DNA of 64,000 bases from Hyperoplus lanceolatus (lineage: Eukaryota; Chordata; Actinopteri; Uranoscopiformes; Ammodytidae), in the NCBI GenBank assembly GCA_026929865.2, contig CM049397.1:32002698-32066697 (forward strand). Direction: 5' to 3'. Each line of letters opens with the position of its first letter. Position 1 is the first letter of the stretch. Positions 23,155 to 37,824 of the stretch are shown in pieces. The notes beneath the pieces were generated by a model, which saw only the letters and a list, made by a program, of their open reading frames with translations, did no database searches and was not told the DNA's origin. Both the position numbers and the translations under genes were made by a program.

Positions 23155-24099
23155 AAAAGATTATTTCAGAAAATAAAGATGATTATGGTGACCATGCATG
23201 CATGGAGAGAAGACCACACTTTTTATTGAAACCATAATATACAGATGATTATTTTGACTACAGAAAAGACCACAGCCTCCTGCTCAGAGCAGGGCCAGGG
23301 TCTGAGTTCAGTTGTATTCCTTTAATCAGCCACTTTATACCTGTTGTCTGTGGTGACCAAGTGGTGGGGAGACTAATGAGATCATTCACACCTTGCTCCC
23401 AACGACTCAATGGTTATAGAGTGTTGGTGTTGCCAGAGTGATTCATTTACATCCTGGTAGTAGGGCGTGACACCTTTAACATGATCATCATGCCAACCCC
23501 CCCAGAATGTGTTAACACTAGAACAAAGCACAAGGGCGTTTCTATCATTTCTCATCCCAGCCCTACCCCTGACTGTCTTTCCTTTGAATCAGCATCAGAA
23601 AAGGTTTCATTGCTGGAAATATTTTAGCTTGGAAGGTAATGAAAAGTAATATCATAAATTGTTACCGCTGAGGTTCATGGATTGAAATAACAACAAAAAA
23701 ATAAATTATAATTAGTCTGTGTTTTGATTCCCTCCTATAAAGAGGGGAAGATAGTTTGATAGCTGCAATAGTGGCCTACCTCTCTCTCACCCACTCTCTC
23801 TCTCTCTCTCGCTCTCTCTCTCTCATCTAATATAATCTCTCTAATCTAATCTAATCTAAAGATAATTTGTAACAACAGGAATAATCAGACATTGTAACAA
23901 TTTGAAAGATAACAAAAGACTGCATGTAAAAGAATAAAAACAGAAAAAGCTCTAAATGTAGCAGCATGTTGTCTGTTGTTATTCCCTCCCCATTACCAAT
24001 GCAAGATTGTACAAAAACACAACCTCGGCAGGATTGCCCTCACATGTGATATTTTACTCTATGTTATTTGGGTTATTTTTTTCTCTACCACTTTTTAAT

Positions 24100-24240
24100 T
24101 TAATCAAACGAAAACGAGTAGCCATTCATCCTGAGCAAGAGTAACTAAGAGAGGCGGGGCTTAGCGAAATACCCGCGAGACTTTGAGATCTCGCAGCTCA
24201 GCACTAAAGCCTCGTGCTTCAGAGCAGCAGCCACAGAAGA
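24100..24240 (+). promoter_or_regulatory. Probable promoter of zinc-finger gene B
   Basis: The intact counterpart of the region broken in gene A. It holds a GC box (GAGGCGGGGC, about 24151-24160) and an inverted GCGAGA...TCTCGC motif (about 24175-24193), which resembles the TCTCGCGAGA promoter element split by a spacer. It is CpG-rich and no TATA box is seen. Confidence 0.45.
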
Positions 24241-24266
24241 GACCTGCAGGACCTCAGAGAGCAGTA

Positions 24267-26215
24267 ATGGAGGAGAACAACCAGGACCCGAACCAACGGA
24301 GCAGCGACGACTCCACGAGACAAACAGCAGGCTCGCGCTCTGATACCACCAACGCTCAGGTCAGTGATAATTACGTCACACTAAAGACACGAGGGACACT
24401 GGCTCAGCTCAGAGGGACGTGGGCATTTTGTTGCGTGGAGTTAGCCGTTAGCTGTAGCATCCACAAGTGGTTGTGTTCTTGAATATATTATCTCGTTTCC
24501 TGCGGCCCGTTTTCATTCCGACCTCCAATCCTTCTATAAAGAGGGAAGAGGAAGGACTCGATTGTCTCGTCTCAGCATTAGTTTGTCTCGCCCCGACACC
24601 ATTAATATTGAACTTTTATCAGTTCTTAAAATGAAGAATAAAATCCTGTTTCTATGTGAACTAGGGGTGTACACGTGTAGCCGGTTAGTCAATCATAACC
24701 GTTTAGGAAACATCGATAAACGAAAACTGTTTTGTTTGGAGTTTGGAAAATTTAAATTAGAAACAATAAATTATTGTGTTTGGTTACAATATTTATTTAG
24801 CCTAACTATATAACTGCTACACCTTCAGTTTTCATTTTTGATTTCATCTCCGTGTCAAACAGCTGGTCCGATCAGCTGTTCGCTCATGAGCCCAATGTCC
24901 CAGACGGAGGGAGTCAGTCCAAAAACAGATGATCGCTAGGCTAGTAATGATCACCCAAACAACATCGACCAAAAAAAAAAACGTCGGCAGCCGCCCCCAC
25001 CCACCCCATATTAAACGTGTACACGAAAAAAATGGAGACAGACATTTTTGGAAACGTTCACACCCCTAGTTTGAACCGGAAGCTCCGCTTTATTTCATGC
25101 AAAGCATCATGGGGGATAGAAATGAGGTGGTTAGATCAGAATTCCCTCATCATTTTAGAGTCAAGTCTAGTATTATGCACTTTTAAAGACTGATTTGACT
25201 CAAATTAACTATTTTAACTTGAAAAGATGAAAGCCTGAGATCTGCAAACTCAATAAGTAGCTGTTGACTTTCACTCCTGTATTCACTGCTAAGCAGAACC
25301 ACGTGTTTAACTGTTTCCATCTCTCCACAGACATTCACACATACCAATTTCTTTTTTTAAATAGAATTTTTGGAGCACTTTTGCTATATTAGATAGTTTG
25401 GAGAGACAGAAATGGGGAATAGTTTCCAGCAGCTTAGTTTTGTTCATATCTTACATTTACTTGTAAAGCATATACAGTAAGTGCTCCACTGTACACAATG
25501 AGGGGACTTGACTGGCTACATATAAAGACAGGTCATTTGAATCTTCTCTTTAATATATTGAGGCTTAACTTGCAGCTTGGGGCCCCCTAGTGGCTGCGGG
25601 GACCCTATGCATTATTTTAGTCCGCCTATAGCAAGCTCTGTGTAATGCACTGCTACAACCCCACCTACGTGCCCAGTGTAGCTTTGGGGTTAGTCCATGG
25701 TATAGCTGGTTTTACTGTAACATCTCACTAACTGTCTCAATGTTTTTCTCTCTCTGGTGCTATAGAACCCGAGAGCAAGAAAGGGAGACAAACACTGTCA
25801 ACACTGTGACAAATCTTTCACAAGATCTGGATATTTGAAGATTCATCAAAGAGTTCACACTGGAGAGAAACCGTACAGCTGTGACCAATGTGGGGCAGCT
25901 TTCGCTCAATTAAGTACATTGTATTCCCACGTTCGCATTCACACTGGAGAGAAGCCATACAGCTGTGACCAATGTGGGAAAACATTCAGTCGATTGGGTC
26001 ACTTGAGTTCCCATCGTCGTGCTCACACTGGAGAGAGACCATACTGGTGTGACCAATGTGGGAAAACTTTCACTCAGTCAAGTGGCTTAAGTGAACACTA
26101 TCGGAGTCACACTGGAGAGAAACCCTACTGGTGTGAACAATGTGGCAAAACTTTCACTCAAAGCAGCAATCTAAAAAAGCACCAACGTGTTCACACAGTA
26201 CAAAAACAGCCTTGA
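24267..26215 (+). CDS. C2H2 zinc-finger protein B, five fingers (two exons)
   Basis: Paralog of gene A in the same orientation, 180 residues. Exon 1 (24267-24359) encodes [15 protein letters not shown] then [16 protein letters not shown], with four differences from A in 31 residues. The donor is CAG|GTCAGT. Exon 2 (25766-26215) opens NPRARKGDK after a TATAG acceptor and carries five fingers. Helix residues (-1,2,3,6) are RGYI, QSTS, RGHS, QSGE and QSNK. The last finger ends in [10 protein letters not shown] and a TGA. A decayed further finger follows the stop, as in gene A. The array is shorter than in A, and contact residues differ in most positions, so the two should bind different sites if functional. 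A likely poly(A) signal AATAAA is at 26794-26799. Confidence 0.9.
24662..25068. mobile_element. hAT-like MITE in the intron of gene B, 407 bp
   Basis: The ends TAGGGGTGTACACGT and the complement TAGGGGTGTGAACGT form the TIR. Flanks ATGTGAAC and GTTTGAAC agree at six of eight positions, fitting an aged 8-bp duplication. Gene A's intron is uninterrupted at the matching point (near 16870-16890). Confidence 0.75.
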
Positions 26216-27009
26216 TGTGGACAATGTGGGGAAAAATGTTACTATTGGGAGAGTGACCTTAAATCCCAAAAGCGCATTTACGCTGCATAGCTGTGAACAT
26301 TTCCATGAGCTAAGCTAGCTGCTGTTTCCCCATGTCCACACCCTGATAGTGTTTATAGCCTGAGATTATCTACTAGGTGATGGTTGATTGACAGTAATGT
26401 AATATTCCATACAGAATGTATGTTAATGTAGCTACATGCTGGCACAAACACATTACATTAGTTCTATACTTGCAAATCCAACATATTATATTCATGTTTG
26501 GGTAGGCTGAAATACGTTTTATGCTTCTTCCTACTCCTTTATATGAATTGAATATATTTGATTTACTTTTTCTTTTTTGTGAAATAATTTGAACATCGGT
26601 TTTGTTTATTGTATTTTTGATATGTTTAATTTTCTTTATATATGTCTGACATAAATGCAATCAATCAATCATGTCGTCAAAAAGCTTCTATACTGATATT
26701 AGTTTTATGTTCTTGTTTTGATAAGAATCAGCGTTCACTGCTAGAACTATCCAGTTTACATTAAGTTTTCGTCTATGAATTACCTTTTAAGTTAATAAAT
26801 CCCAGATTGCTGCTTTTTATGAGTTCAATGCAATTATATGTTACATTCTCATTTATTTTGACTTTGTATTATCAGTTTATGTTCATATTCTCATGAATTG
26901 TATAAGTTACTCTAACTGGGTATCGGCATGTTTCTTCTACAAACAAACAAAATAAATCTCCATGCACCAGACGGGTGTAGGTCTCCTTTAATGTGAGATG
27001 AACAGGTTA

Positions 27010-28162
27010 CAGTTTTTTTTCGATCGCTAAACCACAGTTGGCACAACTGGAACGACAAGTGCAAAACTCTAACAACACTATACTATGCACAGCAGCGGTT
27101 CATGTGGACCAAACTGTAGCTCTGTTGCTTTCATTGCTTAAACAATTTTCAAAACTCTACACACTTATCACATGGCTTAACCACGGCCTGCACAACACTG
27201 TGGGTTTCCAGCCCTTTGTTCAAATGCAAACACACTGCTGTCACAACTGTAAACCACACATTCAAAACAGAATGGATATCAGCCTAGTGCATTTCAAACA
27301 CTGCTGATTGCAATCTCAACTGAAACACTAAGAAGGTGTCTTGTTTTAGACTTGTTAGTGAAAATACTGTATACACAGTATAGGGAAAGCTAAAAAATGG
27401 ACCAAGGAAGACAGGTTGTTGGAGGGAGAAGAGAACTTGGTTGGTGTGTGGGGGACTAAAGACATGTGCGTTATTTTTGATGAAATACAGTAAGGGCTAC
27501 ACTGATAGACCCTGTTGTGAATCATGGTCTCTCATTGAGAGAGGCAGGGTTGAGGGTGCAATGCAATCGGCAGAGATCTAAAGTTGCATCTGTAATACAA
27601 ATTTCCCAGCAAACAAAAACTTAAGAGTTGCACCCTTACAGTAAATGACAACATAACAGGAATTGATTTCTGTATTACAATTATAGAATATTTACACAGA
27701 TACATACTACATTTGGAAATGTTATCAATACAATATAAAATAAAAAGATCTATATATGTATCTTTTGAAGCAAACTTCTGAATTCATTTATTTTTGTTTA
27801 CCTAAACATAACTGCTATGTTATAAAATAAAACAATTTCATGTGAACTAATTTCACTCTTTCATCAAAGAAAATATTTAGTTATTTGTGTGAAGTAACTC
27901 AGATTATTCAAACTGTAAAGATTAAAATCTTGTAATTTGTGTATTGGGGTTTGATGCTAGTGTTCATACTCTGAGTGTGTTCTGAGTGTCAGCGTGTGTG
28001 TTATCTCAATGAGGCTGGTTCATAGTGTTTGCTGCACTGAGCCTGTTTTGCAGGTGAAGTGAACTGTTCAGCTCCAGTGACTGTTGGTAGTGCAGACTGT
28101 AGTTAGAGTTTTGCACATTGAGCTACAGTTGTGCCCACTGTGGTTTAGCGACGAAAAAACTG
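27010..28162. mobile_element. Tc1/mariner-like non-autonomous element, 1153 bp
   Basis: The ends CAGTTTTTTTTCGATCGC and the complement CAGTTTTTTCGTCGC open inverted repeats of about 60 bp, both containing GCTAAACCACAGT and CAAAACTCTAAC. The left flank is TA and the right flank CA. Unit A has the unbroken site CAGGTTAACAATGTATG at 20886-20902, so the target was TA. A short reading frame MDQGRQVVGGRRELG (about 27397) may be the N-terminal stub of a transposase, but no full transposase is present. Confidence 0.8.
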
Positions 28163-29345
28163 CAACAATGTATGTTAAGAATGTATTTGGTTACAGCTTG
28201 TACTACTCACATTATGCTAACGAGCAGATGCTAAGCAGGTATATTGTTGGCTAAACCAATCAAAAAATGTACAACCCTACACAATTTGGGATTTTCATTT
28301 GATCCAATCTGAAGAATTTACTGATTCAGATTTTGCGTTCATAGTCAATTGATGCATGATTAAGAGGACATGGCTAACTTTTTTCCAAAGTGTAATTTAG
28401 AATGGGTTTCCAGCAGTAGTTGTTTGTTCTAGTTTAAATATAGTATTTTTGTCTTCTGAACAAAATGACCTGATATCCTGTTATGTCTTACAGTATGTAC
28501 ACACATTTGAACCACATACACGTTGCAGTCTCAAAATTCCATGGTTATAATGTTATACAACATGTATTGCTAATATACAGGTAGCCTACTTAAAAAAATA
28601 TTTAACAATATTTTATTACTGTATTACCTTAGCTTTGTCCAATAAATAATATTTTATGAATGCAATGTAAACTTGATTAGTATACAACAACCATATTTCA
28701 AGTGTCATCGACAAAGAATGATATTCATCATCAGGCATTGGGGGAAAAACAAAAAGCTTTATTTTGAAACAATACAACAGATAAACTGGCACTGGCTGGA
28801 GTAGTGTAGAGTTAGCTTAGTTGGCTACACACTCTAACACACATTCACATTTTTAAACGTTGATATTTCATTCACAATTATTTGTTTTTTTAAAACACAA
28901 ATGCTACAAAAATATAAAACAAATCCTTCAAAAATATCTTAATGTAATTGTGACTCAAAAAACATAGTAATTTCATAAAATAAAATAATATAATTTGTAT
29001 CCATGTATTTGTTGGTTTGATCCACCCCTTCTCTTCTCTGACTTGCAGTGGTCCAATATGTCTCTGAAGGGGTCCAAGGTCATACTAAGGCTTCACTCCA
29101 AAGCAGCGTTTGCCCTGTGGACACATAGATATCAAGGACACATAAATATTGAGAAACAAAAGCTAAATGATTTCACCCCCTCTTCCAAGGTGATGACAGA
29201 TACATGACGTATTGTGTGCTTCTGGTTGTAATTTTAAGAACACAGAAAACGGGTCAATTGCTTTGCTCTGTATAGGACCAGATGAGAACGATTCTTGTGA
29301 CTTCAAAATAAAAGCACCTCGATCAGTAGTTAAATTAGCATCTAG
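28163..29345. other. Gene-free AT-rich DNA
   Basis: I recognise nothing beyond simple AT-rich sequence. Short homology to unit A ends within a few bases of its left side. Confidence 0.5.
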
Positions 29346-29349
29346 TCAA

Positions 29350-29811
29350 AGGTGAAGTAAGCGATATATTTATGTTAATTTACGTGCTAAATCGCTCTAT
29401 ATTCATATAATGATCACTGATATAGTGTGCACACTTCATAACACAGGTCTCTCAGTCACCCGCTCTGCATGAAATCGACAAATAAACATTTCTGGGATCA
29501 CACAACCTGATATCCAATCAGAAGAGAGAACGCTGCAAACGGGTACGTCCCTCTGCCGGTGCACGCGCAGAGAGCGACAGAGGGGTGAATGTTTATGTGC
29601 CGACAATGGCGGAGCAGGTAAAAATCCTTCCCAATGTCTATTTTGATAGTTTGTATCATGTTTTATCGCACTTACGGATCTGAGATGAGGCTCGTGGCTT
29701 GAAGACCGCAATGCATTAATGTAGTGACGTAGGGACGAGGAAGGGGACGGACTGCTAACTGCAGTCACTGACAGGAAGTTAGCTAAAAGAACCATTTCGC
29801 TCACAGCACCT
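29350..29811. mobile_element. TTAA-target MITE, 462 bp
   Basis: The right flank is TTAA (29812-29815), the left flank TCAA (29346-29349). The ends AGGTGAAGTAAGCGAT and the complement AGGTGCTGTGAGCGAA form the TIR. It contains the text CCGACAATGGCGGAGCAG, which I take to be internal MITE sequence and not a gene. Confidence 0.65.
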
Positions 29812-29946
29812 TTAATGTTAGATATAAAACATTGAGGTAGAGCAGCGAAAGCTCTGACCACAATGTCACGTTTCCATTATTATAAAACCCAGCCTCAGCA
29901 ACAACAAAAAAATCCCAAAATGTTTAACAATTCCTTCAAATTGTGC

Positions 29947-29952
29947 TTTATT
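29947..29952 (-). terminator. Poly(A) signal of chemokine gene 1
   Basis: AATAAA on the - strand about 60 nt after the stop codon of the first chemokine gene, implying a short 3' UTR. Confidence 0.65.
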
Positions 29953-30014
29953 TGGAAATTGTAGTCGCTACTTTGGCCAGATTTTGGCAACACAGTGGTA
30001 ATACGTCAAGCGGC

Positions 30015-32193
<2,179 letters not shown>

Positions 32194-32339
32194 ATTGTCT
32201 GGTCTGGTCACTGAGCTGGTGATGTCGTCTCTTTGGTCTCTCAGGAAGCTGATTGACTGATAGCGAGCCTTCCTTTCCTCTAGCACCTGTATTGGCAAAG
32301 GGAGCTATGGGTGACTGCCTCTCTGTCTGGTCTGGTGGC

Positions 32340-32393
32340 CCTTTTTATAGGCTACTGAAAACAGCCAACACACACTGACCACTTTCACTTTTC
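32340..32393 (-). promoter_or_regulatory. Promoter of chemokine gene 1 with IRF/ISRE-like motif
   Basis: On the - strand TATAAAAAGG lies at 32349-32340, about 150 nt upstream of the ATG. Roughly 32 bp further upstream is GAAAAGTGAAAGT (32393-32381), one base away from the interferon-stimulated response consensus GAAANNGAAA[GC][TC]. Function is inferred from the motif and position. Confidence 0.55.
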
Positions 32394-32399
32394 CTCTTA

Positions 32400-33820
32400 C
32401 AGCACCACCTTCTCATCAACTGTCTCCTCCTCCTCCTTATTCTAGTATGTGCATCATGTAGTGAGTAAATCAAAGTTGAAAAAAAAAAAAATCCTTTGTA
32501 TAATTTTTTTTATCAGCTCTCATTTCAATTCCTGGCATTTCTCAGACTTGCATAGCTCTTGTCAGGTAACAGGAACAGTCTGTCACACTTCTCTTATCTC
32601 TGAACAAACACAAAAGGCCAGTACTAAGTGAATTAACCCTCACATAACTATACATTAACATTTGAATTTTTAATAGAACTATAACGACCGGAATATATGT
32701 GACTATGTGCCTATAGAATGTATGCTTTTAAAAGTCTTGAACAAGTCAAATGACCTTGATCGTGTTTTTAGGAGCCCCATGGGAGGATTTGGGAATATTT
32801 TTTGGCTTCTACAGTTTTTCCACTGTGGGAAAATTCAATATTAATTGAGAATTCATATGTACAATTCAGAGAAAAAAAAAGATCTGTGTATCGGACTTAA
32901 AACTCTCTGAAACAGATCTGTTAAATCTATCTTAAACTTTAAATCATGGCATTAAATCAGACATAGAGATTCCTGAAACATTTTATTGCCGAGAATGAAG
33001 AAGTCCATTTTGGTTTAACATCATATGGAACTAACACTGTGCCTTCAGTCTGTTCTCAGTCAATTCTGGTTCTCCTTTTATCTGTCAGTTGCACAGACAA
33101 TTGAAATCGCCATCAGTTTTAATGCTAATGCTGTTCTATTAGAAACATGTTAAGACACATTTTAACGTTGCAATGCTGAAACTTAAGGAGTTCTTTTGAA
33201 ATCCAAAAGGTGGCTCCCTTTGAACACAATCCTTGCACAACATTCCTTCAGGTGTTTTTCCTGATTTCTTCCGTCTTGGACTTGTCAAAGACGTGGCTTA
33301 GTTTTTACAACAATAAGGATATTTTCACTAGGGAGGACCACACCGCAAAAATGTGTCCTTTAAAAGTTTAATATTATTCAGAAAATATGGTTAGCCTGGT
33401 CTATCTACACTATTTCTGGGCGTTTTTAGCTGTTGTCATGCACTCTATGTTACATCACAACCATGGCTCCAAGCACAAGCAGGAATCAATCAATATGTAT
33501 TTACTTCATTTAATGTGTATTTTTCTTATGTATCTTTTACTTAATTACGCCAAGACTTTTCGAGAGCATTCATGAATGGTCGTACATTTGAAGATCAGAC
33601 GAATATTATTATATTATAGTTTTCAGCTTCTGGCTGGGGAAAGTGTTTTGGGTTTGCCAGTGTTGGTAGCAGGAAGAACATATGAATGGATTTAGATGAG
33701 AGGAATGAAGGATCTAGGTTGGTCCATTAGGATGCACAGTGGATTGGGCACACTCAGTTTAGGGTCCGGATGTGAATCTCACCCCAGATTCACTATATTT
33801 ATTTAAAAATATATAATTTT
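32400..33820. other. Gene-free DNA between the chemokine genes, left part
   Basis: No exon or recognisable repeat was seen. Runs of A and T occur at 32477-32510. Confidence 0.5.
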
Positions 33821-33995
33821 GGGGCGCAGTGGATAGAGTCCGTACCATATTGGCTCTGGCCTTGGTTGCAGTGGTCGCGGGTTCTATGTCATCCCCCCTC
33901 TCTCTATCTCTGACTGCCCATTTCAACTTTGTACTGTCAAATAAAGCTTGAGAAAAATGCCAAAAAATTATCTTTAAAAAAAATATATATAATTT
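33821..33995 (+). repeat. tRNA-derived SINE
   Basis: The head GGGGCGCAGTGGATAGAGTC resembles a degenerate A box, followed by a B-box-like GCGGGTTCTATGTC, the body CATCCCCCCTCTCTCTATC, CCCATTTCAAC and AATAAAGC. The tail AAAATGCC...ATTATCTTTAAAAA is shared with the SINE at 60281. Confidence 0.75.
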
Positions 33996-36900
33996 GTCGG
34001 GGGGAAATATTAGGTGTATTAGGGTCTTGTTTTTATCTTTAATTTTTTCCTTTTTTAAGTGAACTACAATTGTCATGAGACCAAAACTGTTTGCACAGTA
34101 CCTAATGTCAGTCATCATTTAATTGTGGTGGTTTGATGCTCCAGTTGACCCCACTGTGTGCAGCATGGAACTCACTCTGTGTTCTCTACAAGGCACTTCA
34201 GATTAAACACTTGAATATGAAAAATGATTCATTTTATGGTCTTATGTGCCGACAACTGTAAGTGTCACTGTCCAATTAAACTCTCCTCAAAAATCTCCGT
34301 ATTCTGCCATGACAGTACATGTAGATGTTATTATTGTAAGGCTGTTCCACTTTCTATTGTAATATTATAATATGACACACTTTGACTGGACTTACTTTGT
34401 TTATTTAGTTCAGCGTGAAAGAGAAGTGACACTTCTCTGGTAGTAAAAAAAATAAAAATAAACATTAATTCCTCAGAAATTGAAAGCAGCATATTTGCAT
34501 TTAACAGCCACTTCCTCTTCGCCACTTTCGATTTTGGTGAAGTTGATAAAGTCAGGCTGAGCAAAGGTCTCTTCATGTGGACATAGTTAAGATAACCTCT
34601 ACAACAGTATCAGATTAACCCCTTTGTCTGCCGTTATGCCTCATCAGCTGGTCCCTCATGTCTGACTGTAGGTTTCAGTCACACATTGTGAATGCCAATG
34701 GAGCGTTTTAGAGAAAGCGTTTCAATTTCTTGTAAATCCCTAGCTGGACTATTGCCATATTTTCTTCTGCAATGTTTACTCGTTTGGACTTTCGATTTCT
34801 GAAGCGTTTACAGTGAAAAAATATATATAAAAAACTTGGACAGACTTGAAGCATGGCCTAAAGGCGGGAAAGGCTTGGCAGGAGTCCAGACCGCCGTTCC
34901 CCCTTTTGCAAGTGTGAAGAGAGCGTGTCATTGCACAGCCAAGTCCTGGACTGACAGGAAAGGACATGATTTACTGAGGTGCTTTTTCAGAAGTTGTTTA
35001 ACAGAACAGTTTACTCTGTAATAATCACTATTCTTGCAGAAGTGGTAGAAGTCTGGTGAAAATCAAGGTTTAAGAAGGTCACTGGTCATGCAGCTTAAAT
35101 TAAGCTATTTATTTTCAATAACATTAATATTTTTAACGGATTACCCTTTAACTTGAAATGTAATTCATTTAGATTCATTTGAACTATGAGGAGTAGTAAA
35201 CACAACGTTGACATATTATCGATCCCCTTATATGGTGAACAAGTTAGAAAACAGCTGCATACTGTATCTGTGCATCCAGGAAACAACATTTTCATTCCTT
35301 TGGGGGTTGCGTTTCTGCAATTTTAATAATTTATTTTTTTATTTTTATAGGTTTGGTGCTAGGAAGGTAGCACTGATTTTTGGGGCCGTACGCAATATTT
35401 GGTTTGTAACGTTTTGCCACTTCACATGGCATTGAACTGGTGAATTGTAAATATTTTAAGCTCACATGATGTCCCAATCAGCATGTTAAAACGAGTTAAT
35501 CCCTTAGTGCCATTGCTTGTGATTTCTTCCATGGGACATGTTATTCTTGCCATTTGTAGTGACAATGTAAATTCCAAACAGCTTTTAAATCATGCATCAT
35601 CTAGGGACATAAGATATGGCGGCTGCAATAAGAAAATACATTTGAGCACTTTCTTAAAGCCACCTCTAAATGTCATTGATTTCACTGTCAGTGCTGCAAA
35701 CAGTCCCAAGAATAGCTTATGAAGATACTTTATCCAGTTTGAATAAAAAAAAATGTTGTCTTGTTCTGTCATTTTGTCAGTCTTATACTATCTAATACAA
35801 CTGCTCGTACATAAATCCTCTGGGAATTTAGTTTTTATTTGTGCCTGTAGTGGCCTCACACAGCCCCACGTGTATTGTGGGAAAGTCCGTAGGGTGCTCT
35901 GTGATAGTAGGAGCCTTCTTCTGCGGCTGTGACCTTAGAGACGCTGTCCTGTCATGAGAAGGTCAAATGGTCAAATGAAGTCGAAAGGACTTCCTGTTCT
36001 CAAATCCCGAGAGGTCTCGACTTTCAGTAAAAAAAGCTTTTAGTAAATGGTGGGAATTAACACCCACTCATCACTCTTAATATGTCGCAGTAAATAGAAA
36101 AAAACAAAACATAATACAGATAATACCAAAATCAAGCTTGTGTTTCGATTTCTTGCATGTGTGTGCCTGACTGTTGTTGTGCGGCGCAATTCCCATAGGG
36201 GGAAGTATCAGGGGGGCTTCAACAGTGCAGCTGACAGTGCAACAGTGTGCATCTACAGTGTGCATTTTAGTCAGGAGAATCAGTAAGGGATGTCACTGGA
36301 GATTTGAAAAATCAAATATTAATAAGAAGTGTATGAGATATTTAATATGTACAAATATTGAAAAGTAATCAACTCATCAATTAGGATTGTTTTGTCCGAT
36401 GTTTTCAATACTCTGTTTCCTATAGTACATTTGCGACGTAACTGACAATGCAATTTCAGCATTTTCTCTTGTATCTGTGGTCTATATGTATGTTTTCACT
36501 TTGTCATTTGTGATGTTTCTCTAAATTTAATTTGTAAAAATGTGTGTGTATGTTCTCTTAAATGGCTGTGCACTGAACTGTCCTGGTAAGTGTAAGAACT
36601 GTAGCATGTCCAGAGAGCCTGAGCCACTGCCACTAGTTTTCAGTCTCTTTCTCCTCTCCAGCTGCTTGCGCTGTCATTTCCAAACCATCCACCAGATGAC
36701 CCCATATTTTCCCTCCTTTCCCCATCACTCTCAATATTCACTAATCAGCAACAAACTACAATACTTTACTTTTGTTTGCTGTCAGAGCTTAGATTGTGTG
36801 TCTGCTTTTTGTGTTGCCTTTATCATTGTTTCATGTGTAGCTTTCTGCCTAGCTATCCATCTGTACATGAAACTATACTTTAAAAATATCACTGAATTTG

Positions 36901-37199
36901 AACCTGCTGCTTCAACTTCTCTCACCAGAGCTTAACATGATCTGTATCAGCTCCCACATTCATACCTAGCCTTCAGTGGCTCATATACTCAGCTACCAGT
37001 TAACACGTTAACCCCACACATATACAGGCCTAGAGCATTCCCATGATGCAATTTGAACATTTGAAAAGCAAGATATACTGTATGTGTTTTATCTTGTCAT
37101 AGATGGCGGCTTAACCCCTGTGTTTATGATGCAGTCATGTGATGTGTTTCAATTTTAGTGAAAGGCGGCAACTAGAAGGTTTACAAATCAATATCAAAC
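33996..37199. other. Gene-free DNA between the chemokine genes, right part
   Basis: I found no convincing exon on either strand and no classified repeat. Open frames here are short and lack splice or family support. Confidence 0.5.
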
Positions 37200-37205
37200 T
37201 TTATT
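37200..37205 (-). terminator. Poly(A) signal of chemokine gene 2
   Basis: AATAAA on the - strand, about 490 nt beyond the start of a possible fourth exon (37697 leftward). Confidence 0.45.
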
Positions 37206-37824
37206 TTAGGAATAAACTCAACAGTGGTTTCTGAAAATACACAACATCCCATTTCATCTTAGAACATGTTTGTACAACTTGTAGCTTAAAACGCAGTGAC
37301 ATTTTAGAACACTATAACAAAATATGAACAGAGCTTGTCAAAAAAAACAGTTCAGTGAAATATTCAAACAAAAATCAGGGTGTCACTGTTAGCACCAGGA
37401 TTAACCCTTCTGGCAAGTCATGGCAAATCTTTCTCTGTCTTTAGTACATTTCATACAGGAATAATGAAAAAAAAAAGATATTCACAAACAAGAAATGCTT
37501 AGAGAACTGTACATTTAGCCTATATTTTTAGACTGGCATTAAGGCTCATATCATACAACATCATCATTGATTTCAAACTGTTCTGATTTTTTCCACAGCA
37601 CAACAGGGCCGTTCTGAGAGTCTGTACACAAACGGAAGTGATTCTGACGTCTGTCTTCAGCAGCCAACCTTTTCCCAGAGTCCACTTCCCTCTGATCCTG
37701 CAATAGAGGAAGTACAACGGTAAGTTAGTACACTGCCTAAGCATGTAAGGTGATATTTGAATGCAAAAAAATGGAAAACTATATACTATATAATGCAATT
37801 CCTATGATTATATATTTACCTGAT

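Noticed and set aside
26373-26660. 95-codon - strand frame after zinc-finger gene B
   Set aside because: AT-rich 3' flank of gene B. No similarity or codon pattern.
29570-29640. Possible first coding exon (CGACAATGGCGGAGCAG then GTAAAA)
   Set aside because: It lies inside a TTAA MITE with clear termini. The ATG-donor look is part of the repeat.
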